In this document: piece after piece, positions 34,434 to 42,821 of the stretch
Numbering within the stretch: position 1 is the first letter of the stretch
Layout of the letters: every line of letters begins with the position of its first letter
Assembly (NCBI GenBank): GCA_001899635.1
Contig: MKVQ01000039.1
Coordinates: 1 to 64,000, forward strand
Reading direction: 5' to 3'
Origin: Myxococcales bacterium 68-20
Lineage (GTDB): Bacteria; Myxococcota_A; Polyangia; Polyangiales; Polyangiaceae
DNA: 64,000 nucleotides
Made by a program: the position numbers and the translations under genes
The notes under the pieces: generated by a model
Told to the model about the DNA's origin: nothing
Databases searched by the model: none
What the model saw: the letters and a program-made list of their open reading frames with translations, nothing else

Positions 34434-35237
34434 ATGACCATGCGCCGCGTGATGCTCATGTTCGTTTTCGTCGCCGCCTGCCGTTCGCCCTCGGCGGACG
34501 AGGCGCGGTCGTGGCTCGCGTCGACCGATCCAGCGAAGCGTCATGACGGAGCGATGGCGCTCCAGAAGATGTACGAGAGAGACCCGAAGTCCGTTGGGGA
34601 CCATGGCGAGGCGTACTGGGCCGACCGCGTCGTGCGCACCCGCGGGCTGCCGGCGTCGGAGGCCCTTGGCATCCTCGGCAACCCGAAGCCCATGGGAGGC
34701 GAGGCCGGCGGCGGCGGAGCCAGCGAAGGCTGGCGCCTCGACGACTTCTGGCTGGTCACGCTCCATCGCAGCACGCGCGGGGACGACACGATCTTCGGCA
34801 GCACGCCGCCTCGCCGGGGCGTCATCCATGTCGATGTCACCGCCCCCGCGGCGTTCACGGGCACGTGGAGGACGTACTTCGTGAACGGTGCGCTCTACGA
34901 GTCCGTCGAGTTGGAGCGCGGCGTACGTCGAAGCGTTCGCGTGTTTCACGACAGCGGCAAGGTCCGTTACGAACGACGCTACGTCGACGGAAAGCTCGAC
35001 GGGACGGTTCTCAGTCGAGATGCGAACGGCGTCCCGGAATGGGAGGAGACCTACGCGATGGGCAAGCAGGTCGGCGTCGCGAAGATATTCCACCCGAACG
35101 GCACGCTCCATCAGGAGGCGCATTACGCCGACGGCCGACTCGAAGGCACCCTGAGGAACTTCTCTCCACAAGGGACCGTCACGTTCTGCGCCCAGTACCG
35201 CGCGGGCGTAGCAGTCGACGGTGGCTGCGCGCCGTAG
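34434..35237 (+). CDS. Lipoprotein with YwqK/MORN-type repeats
   Basis: 267 residues with a short signal ending VAACRS (lipobox Cys16). The C-terminal half (about 145-255) is built of MORN_2/YwqK-type units: YFVNGALYESVE, FHDSGKVRYERRYVDGKLDG, DANGVPEWEETYAMGKQVG, FHPNGTLHQEAHYADGRLEG. Such repeats are annotated as YwqK-family antitoxin, but a secreted lipoprotein without a neighbouring toxin gene makes that role unlikely here. The N-terminal half (EARSWLASTDPAKRHDGAMA) is unrelated and helical. Confidence 0.78.
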   Translation: MTMRRVMLMFVFVAACRSPSADEARSWLASTDPAKRHDGAMALQKMYERDPKSVGDHGEAYWADRVVRTRGLPASEALGILGNPKPMGGEAGGGGASEGWRLDDFWLVTLHRSTRGDDTIFGSTPPRRGVIHVDVTAPAAFTGTWRTYFVNGALYESVELERGVRRSVRVFHDSGKVRYERRYVDGKLDGTVLSRDANGVPEWEETYAMGKQVGVAKIFHPNGTLHQEAHYADGRLEGTLRNFSPQGTVTFCAQYRAGVAVDGGCAP

Positions 35238-35289
35238 TCATCGGCACCACGAGGAAGCCTCTCGCCGTCGCGTCCGGTATGCTCGTGGC

Positions 35290-36072
35290 GTGGAGCTCTT
35301 GATCGTCATCGGACTGGATGCGGACTTGGTCCAACGTCTGCGCAGTGTCCTCGAGGCGCGTGTTGTGGCCTATCCCGCCGTGCCGCGAATCTACTCTCTG
35401 GAAGGCCGGGTCTTCGTCGAGAGCGCGAGCGTCGTGGGGAAGTGGCTCGAGCCGCGTCGCGTGGTCTTCTACGGATACTTCGACGATGCCGGAGCGGCGC
35501 GTCGCGCGTTGGCGCTCGGTTCGACGCCGACCTTCCCCGACGTCGGAATGACCTTGCCGCTCGACGAGCGTGCGATGGCGTTGCTCTTGGCATCACGCGC
35601 AGACGAGGGAGCACCCGGACGCGGGTACCTACCAGCAGGCATCTCGCTCGCGCTCGACAAGGAACAAGTCCTGAAGTGGGGTAGTCGGCATTGCGGCGAA
35701 GACAAGGCCAGGGTGGTCGGTCCAGTCGATGTGACAGAGGCGGCGGTCGTCGAGCCCTTCCTCCAAGGGCGAAGCGAGCGCATCTTGCTCGTCGGGGATC
35801 ACGCGTGGCATCTGCGCTACGAAAGCGCGGATTGGCGGAAGAACGTCGGCGCGAGCGTCACCACGATCGCGCCTGATCCAGCGCTGGTCGCACGCGCACG
35901 CCGCACGGCCCAGGCGCTCGGGCTCGTCATCGCAGGTGTCGACTACGTCGTAAACGAGCACGGAGCGACGCTGCTCGAGGTGAACGCCTATCCGGGCTTC
36001 GACGGCGAATCGCAGGCTGCAGATGCGTTCATCGATCTGGTGGAGAGGTGGTGGCGGCAAGTGACAGGATGA
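35290..36072 (+). CDS. ATP-grasp-like protein
   Basis: 260 residues from a GTG at 35290 (VELLIVIGLDADLV); the frame extends to 35221 and no ATG fits, so the start is uncertain. The C-terminal half has VDVTEAAVVEPFLQGRSERI, GLVIAGVDYVVNEHGA and LLEVNAYPGFDGES, the last being the metal-binding strand of ATP-grasp ligases (LEVN with Asn). The N-terminal part is a short Rossmann-like region. A ligase joining a carboxylate to an amine is possible, but the substrate is unknown. Confidence 0.6.
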   Translation: MELLIVIGLDADLVQRLRSVLEARVVAYPAVPRIYSLEGRVFVESASVVGKWLEPRRVVFYGYFDDAGAARRALALGSTPTFPDVGMTLPLDERAMALLLASRADEGAPGRGYLPAGISLALDKEQVLKWGSRHCGEDKARVVGPVDVTEAAVVEPFLQGRSERILLVGDHAWHLRYESADWRKNVGASVTTIAPDPALVARARRTAQALGLVIAGVDYVVNEHGATLLEVNAYPGFDGESQAADAFIDLVERWWRQVTG

Positions 36073-36234
36073 GGAGGTGGGCCGTCACGGACGTGCTCGC
36101 GACGATGCGTCCGAACCCGGTGCCTGCCGCTCTTCCTCTGTCCGCTACCCGGATGCCAAAGGACATCGCCTGAACGAGCCCTGAGCACCGGGCCGGGGAC
36201 GAGGATGACGTGCGCAACCGGGGGGCGAGCTTGA

Positions 36235-37305
36235 TTACGGGATGATTCGCTCGCGGCGGAGCTGGTCGAAGAGGTCGATGAACGACCGCTCCGAGTCTTG
36301 GTACTCGAGAAAGCCGAACCGGCGGCTCTTCGACATGTCGTTGACGGTCTCGAACGGGCGTCCGAGATCCGCGTCCGTGTGCCACGGCGAAGCGAGATGC
36401 CGGAGCTTGTTCGGTTGGAGTCCGTGTTCCTTCACGAGCCGCTCCCAGATGGCATCGGTGCTCTCGCCGGCCATCTGGCGCTCGAGCGGCTCTCCGGGCT
36501 CCGTCCCCGGCTCGACGTCGAAGTAGCGGGCGATCTTCGGCCAGAGATGCTTCCAGCGGAACACGTCACCGTTCACGACGTTGAAGGCTTCGTTTCGCGC
36601 GCTGGGGGTCGTCGATGCCCACGAGAGATGGCGCGCGAGGAGCCGCGCGTCGGTCACGTCGGTCAGCCCCTCGAATTGGGCTGGGGATCCGGGGAAGACC
36701 AACGGCCTTCCCGTGGCCTTGCAGATCGATGCCCACGTCGCGAGCGTGACGCCGATGTTCATCAGGTTGCCCACGGCGTAGCCGACGATCGTGTGCGGGC
36801 GATGAACGCTGAACCCGAACCCATGACGGGCGGCGAAGTCGAAGAGGATGTCCTCCTGCGTGTAGTAGAAGTTCTCGCCGGAGAGGCGGGGCTGATCCTC
36901 GCGAAACGGCGTCTCGGGCTTGTTCTTCGCGTAGGCCTCGAACGGCCCGAGGTAGTGCTTGGTTCCGGTGACGAGGGCCACGTGTCGAACCGACTTCGAG
37001 CGGGCGGTGACGGCCTCGAGGACGTTTCTCACGAGCGCTCCGTTGACACGGACGTTCTCGACCTCGGTCGCCATCCTCATCCACGCGCTCACGAAGACAT
37101 GCGTGGGCTCGACTGCGGCGAGCCGCGCTCTCGTCGCGTTCTCGTCGAGCAGGTCGACCGCAACCGTCTGGACCTCCGAGTAGCCGACGAGCGGCCGGCG
37201 TGAGACGCCGAAGACGGACCAATCGCCTTCAGTGAGGAGCTCACGCGCGAGGTTTTGACCCACGAGACCGCTGGCTCCAATGATGAGTGCTCGCTTTTCG
37301 AACAT
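36235..37305 (-). CDS. PRISE-type NAD(P)H-dependent reductase (atypical SDR)
   Basis: 356 residues from MFEKRALIIGASGLVGQNLA; the frame extends to 37356. The GASGLVG cofactor loop, SRRP after strand 2, VALVTGTKHYLGPFEAY and FYYTQEDILFDFAARHGF match the progesterone 5-beta-reductase/iridoid synthase-like (PRISE) extended SDR family, including its GTKHYLG motif and catalytic Tyr/Lys region. Plant and bacterial members reduce enones and other activated double bonds. It diverges from a LysR gene with 75 bp between the starts, suggesting inducible expression. Confidence 0.85.
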   Translation of the reverse strand: MFEKRALIIGASGLVGQNLARELLTEGDWSVFGVSRRPLVGYSEVQTVAVDLLDENATRARLAAVEPTHVFVSAWMRMATEVENVRVNGALVRNVLEAVTARSKSVRHVALVTGTKHYLGPFEAYAKNKPETPFREDQPRLSGENFYYTQEDILFDFAARHGFGFSVHRPHTIVGYAVGNLMNIGVTLATWASICKATGRPLVFPGSPAQFEGLTDVTDARLLARHLSWASTTPSARNEAFNVVNGDVFRWKHLWPKIARYFDVEPGTEPGEPLERQMAGESTDAIWERLVKEHGLQPNKLRHLASPWHTDADLGRPFETVNDMSKSRRFGFLEYQDSERSFIDLFDQLRRERIIP

Positions 37306-37380
37306 GCGTTGAACATGCGACCGTCTCGACCTGAGAGCTAGACTCTCGAATGGCACATCACTTATGAGGTGAGCTCACAA
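37306..37380. promoter_or_regulatory. Divergent regulatory region with two dyads
   Basis: GAGAG-CTAGA-CTCTC at 37333-37347 and the perfect palindrome GTGAGCTCAC at 37369-37378 lie between the PRISE reductase and LysR starts. GAGGTGA at 37366-37372 also serves as the ribosome binding site that fixes the LysR start at 37381. Confidence 0.5.
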
Positions 37381-38298
37381 ATGGGAAGGCCCGACCTCAA
37401 CCGCTCCGGAGACATGGAGGTGTTCGTTCGGATCGTGGAGACAGGCAGCTTCTCTGCCGCCGCGCGAGCCCTTCGGATGACACCGTCGGCGATCAGCAAG
37501 CTGATCACCCGACTCGAAGCTCGGCTCGGCGTTCGACTCTTCGACCGATCCACGCGGAAGTTGCAGCTCACGCCGGAGGGAACGCTCTTTCACGAGCGGA
37601 GCGTCCGCGTCCTTCGCGAGCTCGACGCCGCCGAGCTCGAGATCTCGCCGGGCGTGGCCCCGCGAGGGATCCTCCGCGTGAACGTGAATGTGGCCTTCGG
37701 ACACCACTACTTTCTTCCGCTCGTCCCGGAGTTTCTAGTCCTCTACCCCCAGATCAAGCTGGAGGTGATGCTCACGGACGCCGTCGTCGACCTGCTCGCC
37801 GTGCGGGCCGACGTCGCGATTCGCACCGGTCCGCTGCGTGCGTCGCGCCTCGTCGCACGAAAGCTCGGCGAGACGCGTCCCATCGTCGTGGCGTCACCGG
37901 AATATCTCGAGCGGCACGGGACGCCGCGCAAGCCGTCGGATCTGACGAAGCACAACCTGCTCGGCTTCACCTTCGTTCGGCACCTGAAAGCGTGGCGCTT
38001 CGTCGATCGTGCTGCCCGCTCGACGACGGTCGCACCCCAGGGGAATGTCCTCGTGAGTGATGGCGACGCGATGCGACGGCTCGCCGTCGCGGGGGGCGGG
38101 ATCGCGCGCCTGCTCGAGTACGAGGTCAGGCCCGACATCGAAGCCGGACGGCTCGTTCCGCTCCTCGAGGGCTACGGTGCAGGAGACGTCGAACCAGTGC
38201 ACGCGGTGTTCGTCGCTCAGGACGGGAAGATGCCGGCACGCGTACGTGCGCTCCTCGACTTCATGGTCGCGAACGTCGAGTTGAGCGCCCGCTCGTGA
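37381..38298 (+). CDS. LysR-family transcriptional regulator
   Basis: 305 residues. The ATG at 37381 is preferred to the in-frame GTG at 37369 because GAGGTGA sits 8 bases before it. HTH: MEVFVRIVETGSFSAAARAL, then TPSAISKLITRLEARLGVRL. The effector domain follows (LRVNVNVAFGHHYFLPLVPE, ADVAIRTGPLRASRLVARKL), resembling the CrgA-type subgroup. It is divergent from and likely controls the PRISE reductase; it could also influence the convergent biosynthetic cluster. Confidence 0.92.
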   Translation: MGRPDLNRSGDMEVFVRIVETGSFSAAARALRMTPSAISKLITRLEARLGVRLFDRSTRKLQLTPEGTLFHERSVRVLRELDAAELEISPGVAPRGILRVNVNVAFGHHYFLPLVPEFLVLYPQIKLEVMLTDAVVDLLAVRADVAIRTGPLRASRLVARKLGETRPIVVASPEYLERHGTPRKPSDLTKHNLLGFTFVRHLKAWRFVDRAARSTTVAPQGNVLVSDGDAMRRLAVAGGGIARLLEYEVRPDIEAGRLVPLLEGYGAGDVEPVHAVFVAQDGKMPARVRALLDFMVANVELSARS

Positions 38299-38353
38299 GA
38301 GTCGCTCCGAGGGCGAGGCGGAGATCCAGAGCCCCACGGACCGGAGGGTGACG

Positions 38354-39646
38354 TCATCCGGCGCGTTCGGCATGAGCGGGGCGCCCCAGCTTCCCGCGTG
38401 CCCGGAGGGGCTTCGCGACCGAGTCTTCGATGATGGAGAGGGCCATGTCGAGGTCGGCCCGCGAGTGGCCCGCGGAGATCGACGCACGGAGGCGGACGCG
38501 GTCCTCGGGCACCGCCGGATAGTCGATCGGCAGGATGTAGAGACCGCGTTCGAGCATCTCGAGCGCCGCGTCGTAGAGCAGATCGCGCTCGGCCCCGACC
38601 ATGATCGGGACCACGTGCGTCGTCGACAGCCCCGTATCGAGCCCCATCGAGTGGAGCGCGCCGCGGAAGTAGGTTGCGTGCTCGGCGAGTCGCGACCGCC
38701 TCTCGGGCTCCGCGCGAGCGATGCGTACCGCCTCGATGTTGGCGGCGACCACCGGCGGAGGGAGCGAGGCCGAGAACCCGAAGGGGTGGGCGTAGAGTCG
38801 GGCGTACTCGAGCAGCTCGCGTGGCCCGGAGGCGAAACCACCCATGCTCGCGATGCTCTTCGAGAACGTGCCGAAGAGCAGCCGAACGCGGCGCGCGACG
38901 TCGTAAACTTCGGTCGCCCCTCCGCCATGCTCACCGATCGCGAAGATGCTGTGCGCCTCGTCGACGATCAGGCCCACCTGATGCGCGTCGCAGACGTCCA
39001 GGATCGCAGGCAGGTTCGCGACGTCGCCGTCCATCGAATAGATCCCGTCGACGACCACGAGCCGGCGCTTGCCCTTGTGTCTCGTGAGCTCCTCGTCGAG
39101 AGAGCTCGCATCTTCATGGCGGAACATCGCCAGCTGTGCGCCCGATGAACGGACGCCGTCGAGCCAGCACATGTGCGCCTTCTCGTCGGCGATCGCAACG
39201 TCTCCACGACGGAGGAGCCCCGACATGAGGCCAAAGCCGCCACTGAATCCGCTCGGGAAGAGCATCGTGGAGGGACGACCGAGCGACTCGCTCACGCACG
39301 ACTCGAGCTCGAGATGGAGCGCCGTCGTACCGGAGAGGAGGGCGACACCACACGAGCCGGTGCCCCACGTCTCGAGCGCGCTGCGTGCGGAGCGGACGAC
39401 CCGCGGGTCCCGGTTGAGCCCGAGATAGTCGAGGGAAGCGAGGTTGACGAGCTCGCGCTCCGAATCGCCGATGTGAAAGCGGGTACGTGCGCCCGACGCG
39501 GAGGCGAGCGGTCTTCGAAAGAGGCTCTGCTCGGGCCGCGTGGCCTCGCGCCAGGCGGAGAAGTCCGGTGGCGCGGCGAGCGGGTCGTCGTCGTGACCCT
39601 GCCAGAAGTCGCCCAGGTTCTGTTGCTTCGCCGTTTGCCGATCCAT
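38354..39646 (-). CDS. Alpha-oxoamine synthase (KBL/BioF/SPT family), last gene of a biosynthetic operon
   Basis: 430 residues from MDRQTAKQQNLGDFW, the first ATG after the SDR stop; the longer frame reads into the SDR gene. LNLDYLGLNRDP-like ASLDYLGLNRDPRV, TWGTGSCGVALLSGTTALHL, IVDEAHSIFAIGEHGGG and TFSKSIASMGGF (PLP lysine) identify the alpha-oxoamine synthase family, which joins an amino acid to an acyl thioester with loss of CO2. Members include 8-amino-7-oxononanoate, serine palmitoyl and CqsA-type signal synthases. Here it sits with FabD, FabZ and FabL-like enzymes, so a chain-release role giving an amino ketone is inferred. Confidence 0.85.
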   Translation of the reverse strand: MDRQTAKQQNLGDFWQGHDDDPLAAPPDFSAWREATRPEQSLFRRPLASASGARTRFHIGDSERELVNLASLDYLGLNRDPRVVRSARSALETWGTGSCGVALLSGTTALHLELESCVSESLGRPSTMLFPSGFSGGFGLMSGLLRRGDVAIADEKAHMCWLDGVRSSGAQLAMFRHEDASSLDEELTRHKGKRRLVVVDGIYSMDGDVANLPAILDVCDAHQVGLIVDEAHSIFAIGEHGGGATEVYDVARRVRLLFGTFSKSIASMGGFASGPRELLEYARLYAHPFGFSASLPPPVVAANIEAVRIARAEPERRSRLAEHATYFRGALHSMGLDTGLSTTHVVPIMVGAERDLLYDAALEMLERGLYILPIDYPAVPEDRVRLRASISAGHSRADLDMALSIIEDSVAKPLRARGKLGRPAHAERAG

Positions 39647-39647
39647 G

Positions 39648-40451
39648 TCACAACCCCCGCTTCTCGCGCTCGGAGTAGAGGTGCGAGATACCGTCGCTGA
39701 ACGTCGCTCCGCGATCGACCGTGATGACCTGCCCACGTACGGCATCGAAGAAGCCGCTGCCGAGGGCAAGGGCGGCTTCGGCGACCTCGTTGCAGGTCAT
39801 GAACCACTCATCGTCGACGAAGCGACGCAGGAAGCCATAGAACTCGCCACCGAACGTCGAGTCGAACGACTCGGTGCGAATCGCACGCGAGCGAATGACG
39901 TTGATGTTCACCGGCTCCTCGCGCACGCGAAACTGCACGTAGCGCATCAGCGTCTCGAGCACGGCCTTCGAGGCCGCCACGAAGTCGTACGCGTTCGTGT
40001 ATCGATCCGGACCGTCCGACGACATGATGATGGCGTGTCGCGGAAAGCGCGTCGTGTGCTTGCGTAGCGCCAACAGATACTCGAACGTGGGCCAGGCGCT
40101 CGCCCGGAAGCTCTGATAGAGGCCGCGTTCGCTGTAGTCGTCGAGGCTCTTCACGAGGAGCGCCATCGACGCGTTGCTGACGAACACGTCGACCTTACCG
40201 TAACGCTCCGCGATCCGAGCCGCGAGGCTGTCGGTCTCCTCCTTGTTCGCGACGTCCGCCTCCACGAGCCAGGGCTCCGGCCCGCCGACGTCGCGAAAGG
40301 CCTGCCTGATCTGCGCCTCGTCCGCCGTGCCCCAGCGGTAGGTGAGGATGGCTTTCGCCCCGTACCGCGCGTAGGCGAGGGCCGTCGCGAGGCCGATGCC
40401 TCGCGTTCCGCCGGTGACGAGCAGTACGGTGTTCGAATGATCGAGACTCAT
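39648..40451 (-). CDS. SDR enoyl reductase, FabL-like
   Basis: 267 residues. TGGTRGIGLATALAYARYGA is the cofactor loop. VSNASMALLVKS replaces NNAG. YDFVAASKAVLETL gives a Tyr-x6-Lys pair, which is the spacing of enoyl-ACP reductases (FabI/FabL) rather than the Tyr-x3-Lys of ketoreductases. The C-terminus (VRGQVITVDRGATFSDG) also fits FabL. It starts within ATGA of the upstream gene and ends two bases before the synthase start, so it is translationally coupled on both sides. Likely reduces an enoyl thioester intermediate of the cluster. Confidence 0.82.
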   Translation of the reverse strand: MSLDHSNTVLLVTGGTRGIGLATALAYARYGAKAILTYRWGTADEAQIRQAFRDVGGPEPWLVEADVANKEETDSLAARIAERYGKVDVFVSNASMALLVKSLDDYSERGLYQSFRASAWPTFEYLLALRKHTTRFPRHAIIMSSDGPDRYTNAYDFVAASKAVLETLMRYVQFRVREEPVNINVIRSRAIRTESFDSTFGGEFYGFLRRFVDDEWFMTCNEVAEAALALGSGFFDAVRGQVITVDRGATFSDGISHLYSEREKRGL

Positions 40452-40660
40452 GAGCCCGACAATGCGGTCTCGTTCGCGACGCGGTGAAGGAGGTCGACGA
40501 GCCCGTTCATGCGTGGCAGGTGCCGTCCGCCGAGAGATCGGGCGAAACGACGACCGAGCTCGCGGACCATGGCCTCGCCGAGCGCGTTCTGACCCGCGGC
40601 GTCGTTCATCGTCACGATGGCGATACCGTCCTCACGCTCGATCTCGACCAGGGAGCTCAT
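40448..40660 (-). pseudogene. Enoyl-CoA hydratase gene with an internal deletion
   Basis: The start at 40660 has GGAGG five bases upstream. The first 45 residues (LVEIEREDGIAIVTMNDAAG, then QNALGEAMVREL) match the N-terminus of crotonase-family proteins, especially the ECH enzymes of polyketide beta-branching cassettes. A normal length is about 250 residues; here the frame goes directly into a 25-residue tail (RHLPRMNGLVDLLHRVANET) and stops. The oxyanion-hole and catalytic regions are missing, so it cannot be an active crotonase. It keeps coupling to the downstream SDR. Confidence 0.65.
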
Positions 40661-41233
40661 GACGTCCTCCACGGAACTTCTCCGTCGATGAAGCTCCTCC
40701 GCGTCGACCGCCATGCCATCGGGATGCTCCGGACGTTGGACCGAAGACGCCGCACGGATGCGAAGAAGGAGCGAAGGCGGTCCTGCACGCGTTCGTCGGC
40801 GAGCTTGCTCGGCGGAGCGCTCGGCCCCCTGCGCGATCGCGGCGGCGACCGAGTTGTGCCCGGACACGACGACGGACGAGGTGTCGGGCTCGAGCTCGGC
40901 GGTGGTGAGCCCAGCGTCGTGCCAGGCGGCCGTGCCGAGAAGCATCGATAGCTTCGTCGTCCACGGCGCGCGCGCGACGAGCTTGCGAAGACGCTTGTGG
41001 ATCGGTCCCGGGAGCACGGCTTCCAGCGATGCGACCTTCGCCTCGACGTCGTAGTCCGAGATGTCGCCCCCGATCTTGCTGTAGACGCGGTCCGTCGGGA
41101 ACGCGCGCCAGCGCCGGATCGACGATCGGCCTTCGTAGAGTGCGTCGCGAAAGCCCTCCAGCGTGTCGCCGAGGCCCGTGTTGATCGACATGCCGGTGAT
41201 GACCACGCGAGCTCGGGGATTGTGCTCACCCAT
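40661..41233 (-). pseudogene. Beta-ketoacyl synthase, N-terminal remnant
   Basis: From MGEHNPRARVVITGMSINTG about 127 residues match a ketosynthase N-terminus (GRSSIRRWRAFPTDRVYSKI, VHKRLRKLV-like IHKRLRKLVARAPW, LLGTAAWHDAGL), ending at VVVSGHN near 40853. The active-site Cys and both His regions are absent. Past that point another frame (LADERVQDRLRSFFASVRRL to a TGA overlapping the ATG at 40660) looks like the end of a different gene. A deletion therefore joined two genes out of frame. The start overlaps the FabZ stop by 8 bases. Confidence 0.7.
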
Positions 41234-41750
41234 CGATGTAGGCCTCCGAGACGGCATACGCGGCGAGAGCGCCGCGGCAGTAGATCTGACCGAGCGCCGA
41301 GACGAGCATCCCGTCGTCGACTGCCTGCGCGTGAATCTCGATCTCGTCGCCGGCGTGGATGGGCGCGATGAAGGCCGCGTCGCGTACGCGCGTGAATCGG
41401 GCGAGGCGCGGCGTTCCGGTGTCCGGGCGCCCGGTCTTCGAGCGTACGAACGGCAGGACGGCGAGGGCCGCTTGCGCCATCGATTCGACGAGGAGCACGC
41501 CCGGGTAAATCGGCGCGTCCGGGAAGTGTCCGGCGAAGACCGGATCGCGCGCGTCGATTACGCGCTGGGCGCGGATCCGTGCGCCAATCGGGTCCACCGC
41601 AAGGATCGCGTCGAGGAGCAGCATCGGAGCCCGATGCGGCAAACATCTCGCAGGGTCTGCGTCCTCTTCCCCGACCACGAGCCCCTCTCCCTCGGGGAGG
41701 AGCGGTCCGCGACGGAGGCGTCGCACCCAGTCGTCGACATGATCACGCAT
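41226..41750 (-). CDS. FabZ-like beta-hydroxyacyl thioester dehydratase
   Basis: 174 residues of hot-dog fold. HRAPMLLLDAILAVDPIGAR opens the domain, GHFPDAPIYPGVLLVESMAQ holds the catalytic His (GHFP) and Glu (VES), and FTRVRDAAFIAPIHAGDEIE is the conserved later block. It has a 40-residue N-terminal extension compared with FabZ. Start and stop overlap the neighbouring genes by 8 bases each. It would dehydrate a 3-hydroxyacyl-ACP intermediate ahead of the FabL-like reductase. Confidence 0.85.
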   Translation of the reverse strand: MRDHVDDWVRRLRRGPLLPEGEGLVVGEEDADPARCLPHRAPMLLLDAILAVDPIGARIRAQRVIDARDPVFAGHFPDAPIYPGVLLVESMAQAALAVLPFVRSKTGRPDTGTPRLARFTRVRDAAFIAPIHAGDEIEIHAQAVDDGMLVSALGQIYCRGALAAYAVSEAYIDG

Positions 41751-42681
41751 CGCGGAGCGCTCCGACCGTGGCCTGGAAGGTTGCTCGAAGGTCTTCCCCG
41801 ACGTCCGTCGCCAGCCTCCGGTTCTTGATCCAGCGGCGCCCGAGCAGATTGGAGAGGATGTTGCCCGGCCCCACCTCCACGAACGTCACGTCGGGCATCT
41901 CGGCGACGCATGCCTCGACGGATGCACGCCACTGGACCGGCCGGTGGACGTGCTCGGTCAGGCAGCGAACGACGTCGGCGGCCGAGGCACCCCGCATCGG
42001 CGAGCCGGTCACATTGGGCCGGTACACGAGCCGCGGCGCTCGGAACGGCGCTCGTTCGAGGTGCCGTCGAAAGCGATATGCGACCGGCTCGAACGTCGAG
42101 GTGTGCATCGGTACGCGTTCTTCGATCGTCCGCGTCTCCAAGTAGTGCTCGCGTAAGAGGTATTCGACGACACGGTCGACAGCAGCACTATCTCCAGCGA
42201 TCACGTGCTGGGTGGGCGAGTTCACGTTCGCGATCTCGACGCCTCCGTTCCCGTCGAGAGCCCGCCGGATCGCGATCTCGAGCTCTTCTCGGTCGAGCGG
42301 GAAGACGGCGACCATCTTTCCGGATGGCCCACGGTCGTACTCGGTGCCGCGAGCGTCCACGAGACCGAGCAACGACGCGTCGTCGAGCGCGCCGACGTGG
42401 CGCAAGTGCGCGTATTCGCCGAGGCTCAGGCCGAGCGACGTCTCGGCACGGAGGCCCGCGTCTTCGAGGGCCGCAAGATGCATCAGCGTCGTGACGAACA
42501 CACCGACCTGCACGTGGCGGTTGTCGCGCGGCATGGGCTCTGCGTCCTCGATCCGAAGGTCGCGGCCGAGGACCTCGCACGCCCAATCGAGCACGCGCGC
42601 GCTCGGGTCTCCGAGCGAGCATGCTCGCCCCATCATCCCCGCCCGCCACGAGCTCTGTCCTGGGAACAGGAAGCAGATCAT
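41743..42681 (-). CDS. Malonyl-CoA:ACP acyltransferase, FabD/trans-AT-like
   Basis: 312 residues from MICFLFPGQSSWRAGMMG; the open frame runs on to 42822 through the regulatory dyads. FPGQSS, the nucleophile elbow GLSLGEY (Ser86), VNSPTQHVIAGD and PMHTSTFEP (catalytic His) define the acyltransferase. GxSxG reads G-L-S-L-G, as in FabD and the stand-alone acyltransferases of trans-AT pathways. It is the first gene of the operon running to 38354. No acyl carrier protein gene is found in the window, so a carrier must come from elsewhere. Confidence 0.88.
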   Translation of the reverse strand: MICFLFPGQSSWRAGMMGRACSLGDPSARVLDWACEVLGRDLRIEDAEPMPRDNRHVQVGVFVTTLMHLAALEDAGLRAETSLGLSLGEYAHLRHVGALDDASLLGLVDARGTEYDRGPSGKMVAVFPLDREELEIAIRRALDGNGGVEIANVNSPTQHVIAGDSAAVDRVVEYLLREHYLETRTIEERVPMHTSTFEPVAYRFRRHLERAPFRAPRLVYRPNVTGSPMRGASAADVVRCLTEHVHRPVQWRASVEACVAEMPDVTFVEVGPGNILSNLLGRRWIKNRRLATDVGEDLRATFQATVGALRDA

Positions 42682-42720
42682 GACGACGTTGACGCTATCG
42701 TCACTGCGAAGCCGGCGGGA

Positions 42721-42773
42721 GTCGCCCTTAAGGGTGACGCGGCTTACACGTGTCTCCACTGCTCGTGTAAGCC
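42721..42773. promoter_or_regulatory. Two inverted repeats in the divergent promoter of the biosynthetic cluster
   Basis: 42721-42738 is GTC-G-CCCTTAAGGG-T-GAC, a dyad with one mismatch. 42741-42750 (GGCTTACACG) pairs perfectly with 42764-42773 (CGTGTAAGCC) across 13 bases. Both lie between the FabD start (42681) and the dehydrogenase start (42822), followed by an AT-rich stretch (GATTATTATCG) near 42804. They are the likely binding sites of a regulator controlling both directions. Confidence 0.6.
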
Positions 42774-42821
42774 ATTTGAATCGTGACTTGGTATTGGGGC
42801 TCTCGATTATTATCGTAAGCA

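Noticed and set aside
34434-35237. YwqK-type antitoxin of a toxin-antitoxin pair
   Set aside because: The protein has a lipoprotein signal and no toxin gene beside it; the repeats alone do not make an antitoxin.
40448-41257. Open frame read as one 269-residue fusion protein
   Set aside because: It is a chance joining of ketosynthase and hydratase remnants; the frame between them is not similar to either family, and the ATGA overlap with another frame shows the true gene boundary.
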